This document shows positions 1 to 6,976 of a stretch of 21,900 nt of DNA, in pieces. Source of the stretch: Cloacimonetes bacterium UBA3900 (GTDB lineage: Bacteria; Cloacimonadota; Cloacimonadia; Cloacimonadales; Cloacimonadaceae); the NCBI GenBank assembly GCA_002391675.1, contig DGFM01000004.1, forward strand, positions 16,573 through 38,472. Reading direction: 5' to 3'. Both the position numbers and the translations under genes were made by a program. The first letter of the stretch is position 1, and each line of letters starts with the position of its first letter. The notes under the pieces were generated by a model. The model had not been told where the DNA came from, ran no database searches, and worked only from the letters and a program-made list of their open reading frames with translations.

Positions 1-652
1 GTTACGCATTCGAGCGCCAGGGAGATCGGAGGGGCGGGCAACCATTGCAGAAAGGCAATATTTGAGTCAAGCATCGGTTTTTGGCAAAGAAATAATCGGC
101 TACTAAAATAGTAGGCGTTCTGTGGTGAAAAAGTGCTCCCTGTTCACCCCGGGAAAAGAGCCGCATGAAGGCAGGGATGAGAGGCACTTGTCTCTTTATC
201 TATGCCCATCGCAGGCGATAGTTGCCAATAATGTACAATGATGTTACCGAAACCCATTTCCTTAACATCAAATACAATTATTAAGAAACATTTGACCTTG
301 GGCAGTGATCTCGATTCGGTCAAGATACTGATGCTTCGCGGCTTTCATCGCAAGCCGGCTCCTGTTTCTTTTCTCTTTTATCACAAGCAGTTATCGGCAC
401 GCAAAAAGGGTAAAATCCGAATTCTCTTGACAAAAACGGCCTCTCCAATATCTTAGTATTCAAGTTACATGGGTTCTACAGATGGCCATTATTCGACATT
501 CTTTTTGGCAACAATCGATCTGTGATATTACCTAAAAACGTTACGACTATCAAATTGCATCCTTGGGGAAAAGTCCGAGTACAGGTTTTTTGGCTCGTTT
601 TTTATTTAGGATGCGCATTTAAACTAAGCACAAATGAGCTGGAGTAAGCTTT
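1..652. other. Long non-coding region upstream of the HEAT/TrmJ/AlkD operon
   Basis: No convincing gene is visible here. The open frames in this stretch (about 61 codons on the minus strand at 2-187, 72 codons on the plus strand at 238-456) lack a Shine-Dalgarno site and resemble no family I know. Small structures can be seen: a perfect 6-bp inverted repeat CTACTA-AAA-TAGTAG at 100-114, and a weak 5-bp hairpin ATTGC/GCAAT at 44-59. A candidate promoter lies at 427-454. The stretch becomes AT-rich after about 190. The first 190 bases are richer in G and C and could be a dispersed intergenic element, which cannot be tested here. Confidence 0.6.
427..454 (+). promoter_or_regulatory. Candidate sigma70-type promoter for the 653-3243 operon
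   Basis: A perfect TTGACA -35 hexamer (427-432) is followed after 16 bases by TATCTT (449-454), a 4/6 match to TATAAT. Transcription would begin near 461 and leave a leader of about 190 nt before the ATG at 653. No better match was found closer to the gene. The call rests on the hexamers and position only. Confidence 0.45.
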
Positions 653-1474
653 ATGATCAAGAGTATAGGTCGTCTTAATTTGGACGATTACAAACTAATT
701 GATTCTCAGGTGGAGAAGATATTTGTCTGCCTGAGCAAGGACAAAATTGAAGAGGCAACTGAGCTGATAACCGCGATGGCGAACACGCAAAACTATTTTG
801 TTCGCGAGGAGCTCGGTAAGCGTTTGGCCAACTATGAAGGGCCCGGGGCGATGAAAGAGGTCTGTGCCAAGCTTTTGGACGACCATATCTACGGCATTCG
901 CGCCACGGCGTTATTTTACTTTTATTATAGCAATATAGATAATCCTGAGGTGCTGCTGCACATTCTGAGCAAGACGGTTGAGACGGTGAGATGGGAGAGC
1001 GAACACATCATCGAGGAGCTCTGGAAATCGCATCCCGAGCTGATGAGGCGTGAGATGCCGCAGTGGGCTCTGTCTCCCTCGCCCAAGAAGAGAGCGATGA
1101 GTATGCACGGCATGAATAAAATCGCGCTGGACAGCCCTCAGTTTGTGCTCATGCACCTGGAAAAACTGGTTGATGACGAGGACCCTGAGGTTCAGGAGAA
1201 ATTTGTGAAGATACTGATCCAGGTGGGGCGTCACCGTCCTCAACACGCCTACACGAATATCTATCGCTGGCTCAAAAGCGGCAGCGAGGACAGGGCGCGG
1301 CTGTTGTGGGATGCCTTGAAGGTGCTGGTGAGCATCGTGGCACGGCGGGAACGTGAGGAACAGAGCAACGACTTTTGGGCCGTCACCAAAAAAGCGGTGA
1401 GTGATTGGCGCAAAGACCCCTCTCCTCTGGTTTCGCAGATGGGCAATCGTCTGCAACAACTGCTTCAGTCATAA
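653..1474 (+). CDS. HEAT-repeat protein, AlkC/ALK-like fold
   Basis: A 273-residue, probably all-alpha protein with no signal peptide or membrane segment, so presumably cytoplasmic. Helical repeats run through most of it. The clearest block is about residues 135-207 ('PQWALSPSPKKRAM', then 'LEKLVDDEDPEVQEKF', then 'HRPQHAYTNIYRWL'). This has the layout of the HEAT-like repeats in the AlkC-type DNA alkylation repeat superfamily. I see no catalytic signature that assures glycosylase activity. The start is ATG at 653, with GGAG at 641-644 eight bases upstream. It is the first gene of an operon: trmJ follows after 12 bases, and a second protein of the same superfamily follows trmJ. A role in nucleic-acid binding or as a scaffold is inference. 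A generic HEAT protein is the alternative. Confidence 0.75.
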   Translation: MIKSIGRLNLDDYKLIDSQVEKIFVCLSKDKIEEATELITAMANTQNYFVREELGKRLANYEGPGAMKEVCAKLLDDHIYGIRATALFYFYYSNIDNPEVLLHILSKTVETVRWESEHIIEELWKSHPELMRREMPQWALSPSPKKRAMSMHGMNKIALDSPQFVLMHLEKLVDDEDPEVQEKFVKILIQVGRHRPQHAYTNIYRWLKSGSEDRARLLWDALKVLVSIVARREREEQSNDFWAVTKKAVSDWRKDPSPLVSQMGNRLQQLLQS

Positions 1475-1486
1475 CACCTTATAAAG

Positions 1487-2236
1487 ATGATAAACCCCGG
1501 CTACAGAGCTGAAAACGTCTACATTATCCTGGTGGAACCGATCTACGAGGGCAACGTGGGAGCTGTGGCCAGAATCATGAACAACTTTTGTTTTGCCAAC
1601 CTGCGCATCGTGGGTGCACTGCCCACCAAGAACGACTTTTACCTGGCCATGCATTCCACCTTCATCCTGGAAAATGCGCAAGTGTTTGACAATCTGGAAG
1701 CTGCCACCGCGGATCTGGACAGGGTGATCGCCTTTTCCAGACGCGTAGGCAAGCTCAAACCTATAGATTTTGATCCGAAAACCATGGCCCAATATGCCAG
1801 CGAGGTGAAAGACCTCAAGCTGGGCCTGGTATTTGGGAGAGAGACCTTCGGGCTCACGGATGCAGAGGCGGATTTGTGCCCTTTGCGCTGTCATATCCCG
1901 GCAAATCCGGCCTTTCCTTCCATCAATCTGGCCCAGGCTGTAGCCATCGCCTGCTGGGAGATTTCCGCAGTGAAGGCACAGCAAAAAGCCGATCAGGAGG
2001 CGCCTTTGGAGCGTCCGCAGATGGAATATCTGCATCACTATATGATGGATGTGATGGAAAGCAGCGGCTTTTTCCAGGATCATGAGAGCACAAACTGGGA
2101 TGTTTTCCTGCGCAGGATGCTGATGCAGCTGAATCCCGGCAAAATGATGAGCTGGCGCTTCAAACAGATGTTCAATCGCTGGCACGTCTTGGTCACCGGC
2201 AAAGGCAAAGGCTTTTCGCACGATAATACGGAGTAA
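1487..2236 (+). CDS. trmJ: tRNA (cytidine/uridine-32) 2'-O-methyltransferase, TrmJ-type SPOUT enzyme
   Basis: A SpoU/TrmH-superfamily methyltransferase of 249 residues, the usual TrmJ length. All three SPOUT motifs are visible. Motif 1 is 'PIYEGNVGAVARIMNNF' (residues 18-34), with Arg29 at the catalytic position. Motif 2 is 'LVFGRETFGLTDAEADLC' (114-131). Motif 3 is 'PSINLAQAVAI' (144-154), which helps form the knotted SAM site. A C-terminal extension of about 85 residues matches the TrmJ helical dimerisation/tRNA-binding region. The family transfers a methyl group from SAM to the 2'-OH of nucleotide 32 in the anticodon loop of certain tRNAs. The start at 1487 has only a weak ribosome site ('ATAAAG'), so translation may be coupled to the gene 12 bases upstream. 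The next gene starts 5 bases after its stop. Assignment to position 32 rather than another TrmH-like specificity is by similarity only. Confidence 0.9.
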   Translation: MINPGYRAENVYIILVEPIYEGNVGAVARIMNNFCFANLRIVGALPTKNDFYLAMHSTFILENAQVFDNLEAATADLDRVIAFSRRVGKLKPIDFDPKTMAQYASEVKDLKLGLVFGRETFGLTDAEADLCPLRCHIPANPAFPSINLAQAVAIACWEISAVKAQQKADQEAPLERPQMEYLHHYMMDVMESSGFFQDHESTNWDVFLRRMLMQLNPGKMMSWRFKQMFNRWHVLVTGKGKGFSHDNTE

Positions 2237-2241
2237 GAAAT

Positions 2242-3243
2242 ATGAAAGAAAACCTTGAAATAAGTACACTTCAACAACAGATTTTGGACGATTGCATGCA
2301 GTATCTTTATGAGCATGAAGATCCCCAATTGGTGATTAAAACCTTTTCCAAACACAAGGATTCGGTCTACGATGCCTTTGGACTCACCGAGGAAGAGCAG
2401 CGTGAAATGCTCTTGATGGTGTTGGACGACTACGGTCTCACCGTGCCCGAGATGGCAGATATGGGGACGATATTTGTGGCCACGCAAAAGTATGAGCTGC
2501 AGCTTTTAGCGGTTCAATTGCTGAAAAAACACAGGCCCAGAATGGACAGGCATTGCTATGAACAGGTGAAGATCTGGCTGGATAATGGCTTGGAAAACAT
2601 TGCCATAGTTGATCTTCTGGCCAATAAGATCACCCCCGTATTTTTGGAATTGGGCATCGCAAGCGTGGACGACTTCAAGAGCTGGAGAAGCTCCGAAAGC
2701 AAGTGGACACGCCGCGTGGGCATACTCACCATGTTGTATCTGAAAGATAAAGTCTCCTCCGATATGCTGCTGGAATTTGCCGAGCCTCTGCTCAATGATC
2801 CGGAAAAGATTGTGCAGCAAGCGGTTGGTACCTATCTGATGGAGCTGTGGGGATTCTATTCCGAAGCGGTGGAAGAATTTCTGACTCTGCACAAGGACAA
2901 TGCGGCTCCGCTGGTGATCCAAAACGCCACGCAAAAGATGCATTGGGACAAAAAGAAAAGATATGGCAAAGCCGCCACAAGCCGGAGCTCCGGAGGGTCA
3001 AGAAACTACGATAGAAGACAAAAATCGAGAGGCAGAACCTCCAAGAACAGGAGCCAATCCGCTCAGCGCGATTCGCAAGCCGGCAAACAGCAGCGCAGCT
3101 TCAGGTCAAACAGGTCTGCTTCACGTACGCAGCAAAGATTTACACCCAAACCCAAGCCCAGACCCAATGTGCGGGTGAGGGAAGCCGACAGGGCAAAATA
3201 TCACAACATCCCGGATTGGGATAGCTTCGAAGACGAGAAGTAG
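2242..3243 (+). CDS. AlkD-like DNA alkylation repeat protein with a basic, disordered C-terminal tail
   Basis: A 333-residue protein. Residues about 10-235 match the all-helical AlkD fold, best at 152-235, where 'SKWTRRVGILTML' and 'AVGTYLMELW' align with the WLQRAAIL and AIGWVLRE segments of Bacillus cereus AlkD (recalled from memory). In that alignment Asp124 ('VDLL') and Arg158 fall on catalytic Asp113 and Arg148. The lesion-stacking Trp109 and Trp187 are replaced by Ile120 and Thr197. Residues about 236-315 form a low-complexity Arg/Ser/Gln/Lys tail resembling RNA-binding disordered regions, and the end turns acidic ('DWDSFEDEK'). AlkD enzymes remove bulky alkylated bases from DNA. Whether this one does is uncertain. 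The start is ATG at 2242, and its GGAG overlaps the trmJ stop codon, suggesting coupled translation. It is the last gene of the operon. Confidence 0.8.
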   Translation: MKENLEISTLQQQILDDCMQYLYEHEDPQLVIKTFSKHKDSVYDAFGLTEEEQREMLLMVLDDYGLTVPEMADMGTIFVATQKYELQLLAVQLLKKHRPRMDRHCYEQVKIWLDNGLENIAIVDLLANKITPVFLELGIASVDDFKSWRSSESKWTRRVGILTMLYLKDKVSSDMLLEFAEPLLNDPEKIVQQAVGTYLMELWGFYSEAVEEFLTLHKDNAAPLVIQNATQKMHWDKKKRYGKAATSRSSGGSRNYDRRQKSRGRTSKNRSQSAQRDSQAGKQQRSFRSNRSASRTQQRFTPKPKPRPNVRVREADRAKYHNIPDWDSFEDEK

Positions 3244-3254
3244 CCCGGATATAC

Positions 3255-3288
3255 GGGAGTTATGCAGCTGCTGAGCACTCCCTTTTCT
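3255..3288 (+). terminator. Probable Rho-independent terminator of the 653-3243 operon
   Basis: A GGGAGT arm (3255-3260) pairs perfectly with ACTCCC (3277-3282), followed directly by TTTTCT (3283-3288). The loop is long (16 bases) and could pair partly inside. It begins 11 bases after the stop of the AlkD-like gene. The T-run reaches the stop codon of the convergent minus-strand gene, so the two operons meet here. Confidence 0.5.
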
Positions 3289-3880
3289 AACTGGTAAAAT
3301 CCTCTCTGGTCATGTGTTTGACCACACCCTCGTCGTTGATGTCCCTGCAGGGGCCATCTTCGAGCTCGGCGGCATCCGTGTAGCCTCTGAGCTCCCAAAA
3401 GCCGGGCAGATAGTAGTCCATAAGCTGTATTTTCACAATGCTTTTGGCAGATTTGTAGCCCCACAAATAGGGGATGAGGGCGCGGATGGGGCCGCCGTAA
3501 TCCTCGGTGAGGTCTTCGCCGTCAAAGCTGGTGGCCAGCAGGCTTTTCTCTTTGAGTGCGATGGCCAGAGGGATGGAGGTGTCATAATGGTTTCCATGGC
3601 TCCAAAAGCGGAGGTGAGTGCAGCTGTCCTTCATGCCCACGGCGTCCAGGATGTCTTTAAACCGAATGCCACCCCAATCTCCACGCACAGACCAGCGGGT
3701 CACGGAAGTGAGGCGCGCATTGACGGTTACCTGGGGTAAGTCCATCAGCTGCTGCCAGTTAAACTCGGTGGGCTTTTCGCAGAGACCTTCCACTTTCAAG
3801 ACCCACTTTTCCTTATCCAAACGGCCGGGATGGCCTTCTGCCCAGAAGATGGGCGTGCCCATTTTGGCTAATTTGTGCAC
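3287..3880 (-). CDS. Sulfite-oxidase-fold (oxidoreductase molybdopterin-binding domain) protein with Ser at the Mo-ligand position
   Basis: A 197-residue protein made almost entirely of the molybdopterin-binding domain of the sulfite oxidase family. It opens with 'WVLKVEGLCEKP' (26-37) and closes with the typical 'GGPIRALIPYLWGYKSAK' (129-146) and 'GFWELRGY' (160-167). In the family a cysteine in a 'CVTxWS'-like motif ligates molybdenum. Here the motif reads 'LTSVTRWS' with Ser59 (codon TCC) at that place. There is no Tat or Sec signal, so it is probably cytoplasmic, unlike MsrP/YedY. The start is GTG at 3880 with a strong AAAGGAGG site lying inside the last codons of nnr, whose stop is one base upstream, so the two are translationally coupled. 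It is the last gene of the six-gene operon. Substrate is unknown. A cofactor-binding but catalytically altered protein is possible. Confidence 0.8.
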   Translation of the reverse strand: MHKLAKMGTPIFWAEGHPGRLDKEKWVLKVEGLCEKPTEFNWQQLMDLPQVTVNARLTSVTRWSVRGDWGGIRFKDILDAVGMKDSCTHLRFWSHGNHYDTSIPLAIALKEKSLLATSFDGEDLTEDYGGPIRALIPYLWGYKSAKSIVKIQLMDYYLPGFWELRGYTDAAELEDGPCRDINDEGVVKHMTREDFTS

Positions 3881-3881
3881 C

Positions 3882-5396
3882 TTATCCTCCTTTATGAGTG
3901 CGTGTGAGCAGGTTGGCTATGATGCCCGTGGCGGTAATCGCCTGGCTGGCCATATGTTGCGCCATCTTTTCGGCGGTGAGGCCCAAGAGCAAAGAGGCAT
4001 TGCAGGCGGAGGCGAGAGGGCTCAAACCCTGAGCGGCAAAAGAGGCCAGCATACCGGCGAGCACATCGCCGCTACCCGCTTTGGCCAAGCCGTCGTTGCC
4101 AAAACTGTTCAGATAGAGCTCATCACTTGAGCGGATCAGGGAGTAGTGGCTCTTGAGCAGGATGCAGGCATCCGATTGCGGCATAAAGGCTTGCAGTGCG
4201 GCTATGGGGTCGTTTTGCAGGGTTTGCATCTCTATCTTTGCCAGGCGGCAGAATTCACCGTGATGAGGCGTGTAGATGCTCATTTGGTGGGCTGAGTAGT
4301 TCAGGAGCTTGGGATGCCGGGCGAGCAGGTTGAGGGCGTCGCCGTCGTAGACAACGGGGATATCCTTTTGCTGCACAACTATTTCCAACATCTTGAGAGA
4401 CCAGTCATCCTGGCCCAATCCGGGGCCGATGAGGATGGCGGAGGCTTCCTTGAGCATCCGCTTCACCTTGCGCGTATCCGGTAGCTGCCTCACGGTCTCG
4501 GGCACCTTGTGATAGATGGCTTCGGTGAGGCGGCCGGCAAAGAGCTCTTCCTGGCTATCTCTATGCAATACATACACATATCCGGCACCGGTTTTGAGTG
4601 CAGCGGCGGTGGACATAAGGGTGGCGCCGGTGAAGCCATCACAGCCTCCGATGATCATCAGTTTGCCCCACACGCCTTTGTGGGAAACTTTGCTGCGGTA
4701 ATCCAATATCAGATCGCTCTCTTCCAGTTTGTAAAGCGTGGGTGGGATTGCCTGTGTCTTCAGATGCAGGCCCACGGGAGCGACGCTGAGCTCACCGCAA
4801 ACCAGAGGCCCCAGGTTCATGAAATAGCCCGGCTTGAGCGTCTCCAAAGCTATGGTGTGGTCGGCAATTACGCAGTTTGTGCTGTTGCCCGTATCTGCGT
4901 CCAAACCGGAGGGGATATCCACGCTGAGCACGGGCGCAAGGGAATCTTCAATCATGGTGAGCAATTGCGCTGCGGCGCCGCCAATTTCGCCTTTGAAGCC
5001 GCTGCCAAAGAGCGCATCCACGATCAGGTCGGTCTCAAAAAAAGCGTCGTCGACAGTCAGGCTATCTTCATCAAAATCAAGGATATAAAGTTCCAATGCC
5101 CGGCAGATCTTGAGCTGGGCTTCCATCTCGCGGCTCATTCTGGGGTGCGGCAGCAGGATGATGGTGACGTCCACTTCCATATCCACCAGCCAGCGGGCGA
5201 TCACCAGGCCGTCGCCGCCGTTGTTGCCCGGTCCGCAGGCAATGGTGCAGTGTCTCAGCTTGGGGTAAAGTTTCAGAATCCGCTTGGCTATCGCCAGGCC
5301 GGCGTTTTCCATCAGCGACATACCGGGGATGCCAAATTCATTGATGGCGTGGGCATCCGCGTTTTTGGTTTGCTTGAGGCTGTAAAGAGGTATCAT
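3882..5396 (-). CDS. nnr: Bifunctional NAD(P)H-hydrate epimerase / ADP(ATP)-dependent NAD(P)H-hydrate dehydratase
   Basis: A 504-residue fusion of the two NAD(P)HX repair enzymes, the usual bacterial arrangement. The N-terminal YjeF_N epimerase (about 1-215) shows 'CGPGNNGGDGLVIARWL' (54-70), 'DALFGSGFKGEI' (127-138) and 'VDIPSGLDADTG' (159-170). The C-terminal dehydratase (about 230-504) has the ribokinase-like fold with 'GKLMIIGGCDGFTGA' (244-258), 'LIGPGLGQDDW' (322-332), 'YTPHHGEFCRL' (375-385) and the catalytic 'AGSGDVLAGM' (440-449, Asp444). The family has TPHPGE where this protein has TPHHGE. The epimerase interconverts R and S forms of hydrated NAD(P)H, and the dehydratase restores NAD(P)H using ATP or ADP. 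Its ATG overlaps the stop of the upstream kinase gene by 4 bases (ATGA), and the next gene starts one base after its own stop. Confidence 0.95.
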   Translation of the reverse strand: MIPLYSLKQTKNADAHAINEFGIPGMSLMENAGLAIAKRILKLYPKLRHCTIACGPGNNGGDGLVIARWLVDMEVDVTIILLPHPRMSREMEAQLKICRALELYILDFDEDSLTVDDAFFETDLIVDALFGSGFKGEIGGAAAQLLTMIEDSLAPVLSVDIPSGLDADTGNSTNCVIADHTIALETLKPGYFMNLGPLVCGELSVAPVGLHLKTQAIPPTLYKLEESDLILDYRSKVSHKGVWGKLMIIGGCDGFTGATLMSTAAALKTGAGYVYVLHRDSQEELFAGRLTEAIYHKVPETVRQLPDTRKVKRMLKEASAILIGPGLGQDDWSLKMLEIVVQQKDIPVVYDGDALNLLARHPKLLNYSAHQMSIYTPHHGEFCRLAKIEMQTLQNDPIAALQAFMPQSDACILLKSHYSLIRSSDELYLNSFGNDGLAKAGSGDVLAGMLASFAAQGLSPLASACNASLLLGLTAEKMAQHMASQAITATGIIANLLTRTHKGG

Positions 5397-6976
5397 GATT
5401 CGTCCTTTTCACGGTTTTCTTTGTGGAGCTTGATCTCCATGGTGGTGCCTTCATCGGCGGCGCTGGTGACTACCTTGATGTAGCCGCCGTGGTAATCCTG
5501 GATGATGCGTTTGGCCAGGCTGAGTCCCAGGCCCCAGCCTCTGGTTTTGCTGGTGACGCCGGGCTCGAATATCTTCTTCCACTCGGAGCGCGGGATGCCT
5601 TTGCCTTCGTCACGGATCTGAAGATAGACGTGTCTTTCGCTCTGCGTGGCGGTGATGATGATGTTGCCGCCTTTGGGAACCATGGCATCCACGCAGTTTT
5701 TGATCAGGTTTTCCAAAGACCACTTGAAGAGCTCCACATCCAGCATCACTTTCACGTCCTGGATTTTGCTGATCAGGTGGATGTCTATGCGTGAGCCCAG
5801 ATGCGGCATACGCTGGCGGAAGTAGTCCACCGTTTCTTCCAGCAGGTCGTGCATTATCGTGGGCTTCAGGTCTGTCTTCGAGCCCACTTTGCCAAAGCGT
5901 GAGGCGATGTTTTTGAGGTGGCCCAGGTCTGTGGCCATCATGTCCAATATCTCTCTGGTATCTATGGAGTTGGGCGAATCCTCGTCTCTGCTTTTCAGAT
6001 ATTCCATCCAGCCCATGAGCGAGGTGATGGGCGTGCCAAACTGATGCGCAATTTCCTTGGCCAGGCCTATCCAGAGTGTGTCCTTTTCGGTGCGTTTTAG
6101 CAGGTAGATGCCGTAGGCGGAAAAGCCGAGCAGGATCAAGACGATAACCAGCTGAAACAGCACGAAGTTGCGCATATGATGCAGGGAGCGGGGTGCGCTG
6201 AAATAGATGAAGCCAAGGCTGTCTGCATCGCTGGTGAGGGGCATTTCGGTCATGCCCAGCATCTGCTCTTTCAGCTCCTTGCGATGCTCCGGTTCCACGT
6301 CTTCAAAGCAATCCACCTCCGGAATGCCTACGTTGTGCCAATAGAGCGGCTTTTTGCTGCTGTCGGTAACCACCACCGAGTAGTCCACCTGACTCACAAA
6401 CTCCTCCAAAGACACCGGTTTGGCATAGAAAGCATAGCCGGTGACGATGTCTTTCTCGGTGAGTTTGTAGTGAACCATGCAGGACATATGTTCCTGCAGC
6501 TTTTTCTTGGAACTGTATGAAAGCTCGGCGTAGAGCGTGTCCTGGCTCACGCCCACTTTGTTCCAGAAAAGCGGGTTGAAGGTTTCGTCGGTGATGATCA
6601 CGGGGATGGGGTTTTTCTGCATGAAGTCGATGCTGATGTAGTCCCAGAGCTCTTCCTGGAAGTTTTGTTTGGTGGCAAATTGGAAGTAGCGGGTGCGCAC
6701 TTCGCTGAGCAGTTTCTCATATTCTGCTGCCTGACGCAGATAGCTGTCTGTGTAGGCGATGTATTGGGCAAACATCCGGGGCACTGATTCCTGCTCTTTC
6801 CGGGCGTTTCTCACCAGGATGAGGTTGTAAGCGGTAAAGGCGATGAAGATCAGCACTGTACCGACAATCAGGTAGGTGCGCAGCTGGCGGAAGAGGTCAC
6901 TGCTTCTTTGCGAGTTCCCAGATCTTATCGAGTTCTTCCAGTCCTGCGCTTTTGATGTCTTTTTGGTGCGTTTCAT
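5393..6976 (-). CDS. Membrane sensor histidine kinase with a duplicated extracytoplasmic sensor module
   Basis: A 527-residue kinase. It has a basic N-terminus, TM1 (about 35-55), an extracytoplasmic sensor (56-269), TM2 (about 271-293), a dimerisation/phosphoacceptor helix with His311 in 'EIAHQFGTPITSLMGW', and an ATPase domain. The ATPase shows the N-box 'LENLIKNCVDAM' (421-432), G1 'RDEGKGIP' (455-462), F-box 'FEPGVTSKT' (470-478) and G2 'GWGLGLSLAKR' (480-490). No HAMP domain is evident. The sensor holds two gap-free 70-residue repeats, 124-193 and 199-268. No response regulator is present, so it is an orphan in this window. The ATG at 6976 makes an 80-base overlap with mazG. Its ribosome site is weak (AGAAG), and no other ATG precedes TM1, so the start is uncertain. 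nnr follows with an ATGA overlap. Confidence 0.88.
   Translation of the reverse strand: MKRTKKTSKAQDWKNSIRSGNSQRSSDLFRQLRTYLIVGTVLIFIAFTAYNLILVRNARKEQESVPRMFAQYIAYTDSYLRQAAEYEKLLSEVRTRYFQFATKQNFQEELWDYISIDFMQKNPIPVIITDETFNPLFWNKVGVSQDTLYAELSYSSKKKLQEHMSCMVHYKLTEKDIVTGYAFYAKPVSLEEFVSQVDYSVVVTDSSKKPLYWHNVGIPEVDCFEDVEPEHRKELKEQMLGMTEMPLTSDADSLGFIYFSAPRSLHHMRNFVLFQLVIVLILLGFSAYGIYLLKRTEKDTLWIGLAKEIAHQFGTPITSLMGWMEYLKSRDEDSPNSIDTREILDMMATDLGHLKNIASRFGKVGSKTDLKPTIMHDLLEETVDYFRQRMPHLGSRIDIHLISKIQDVKVMLDVELFKWSLENLIKNCVDAMVPKGGNIIITATQSERHVYLQIRDEGKGIPRSEWKKIFEPGVTSKTRGWGLGLSLAKRIIQDYHGGYIKVVTSAADEGTTMEIKLHKENREKDES

Noticed and set aside
238..456. 72-codon plus-strand frame in the first intergenic region
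   Set aside because: No ribosome site, no recognisable domain, and the candidate promoter of the next operon lies across its end.
911..1459. Long minus-strand open frame of 182 codons opposite the HEAT-repeat gene
   Set aside because: It mirrors the codon pattern of the plus-strand gene, has no ribosome site and resembles no family.
1469..2269. 266-codon minus-strand frame opposite trmJ
   Set aside because: All TrmJ motifs are on the plus strand; the antisense frame is His/Gln-rich and looks like a shadow.
4509..5483. 324-codon plus-strand frame opposite nnr
   Set aside because: The minus strand encodes an unmistakable two-domain Nnr; the opposite frame has no domain signature.
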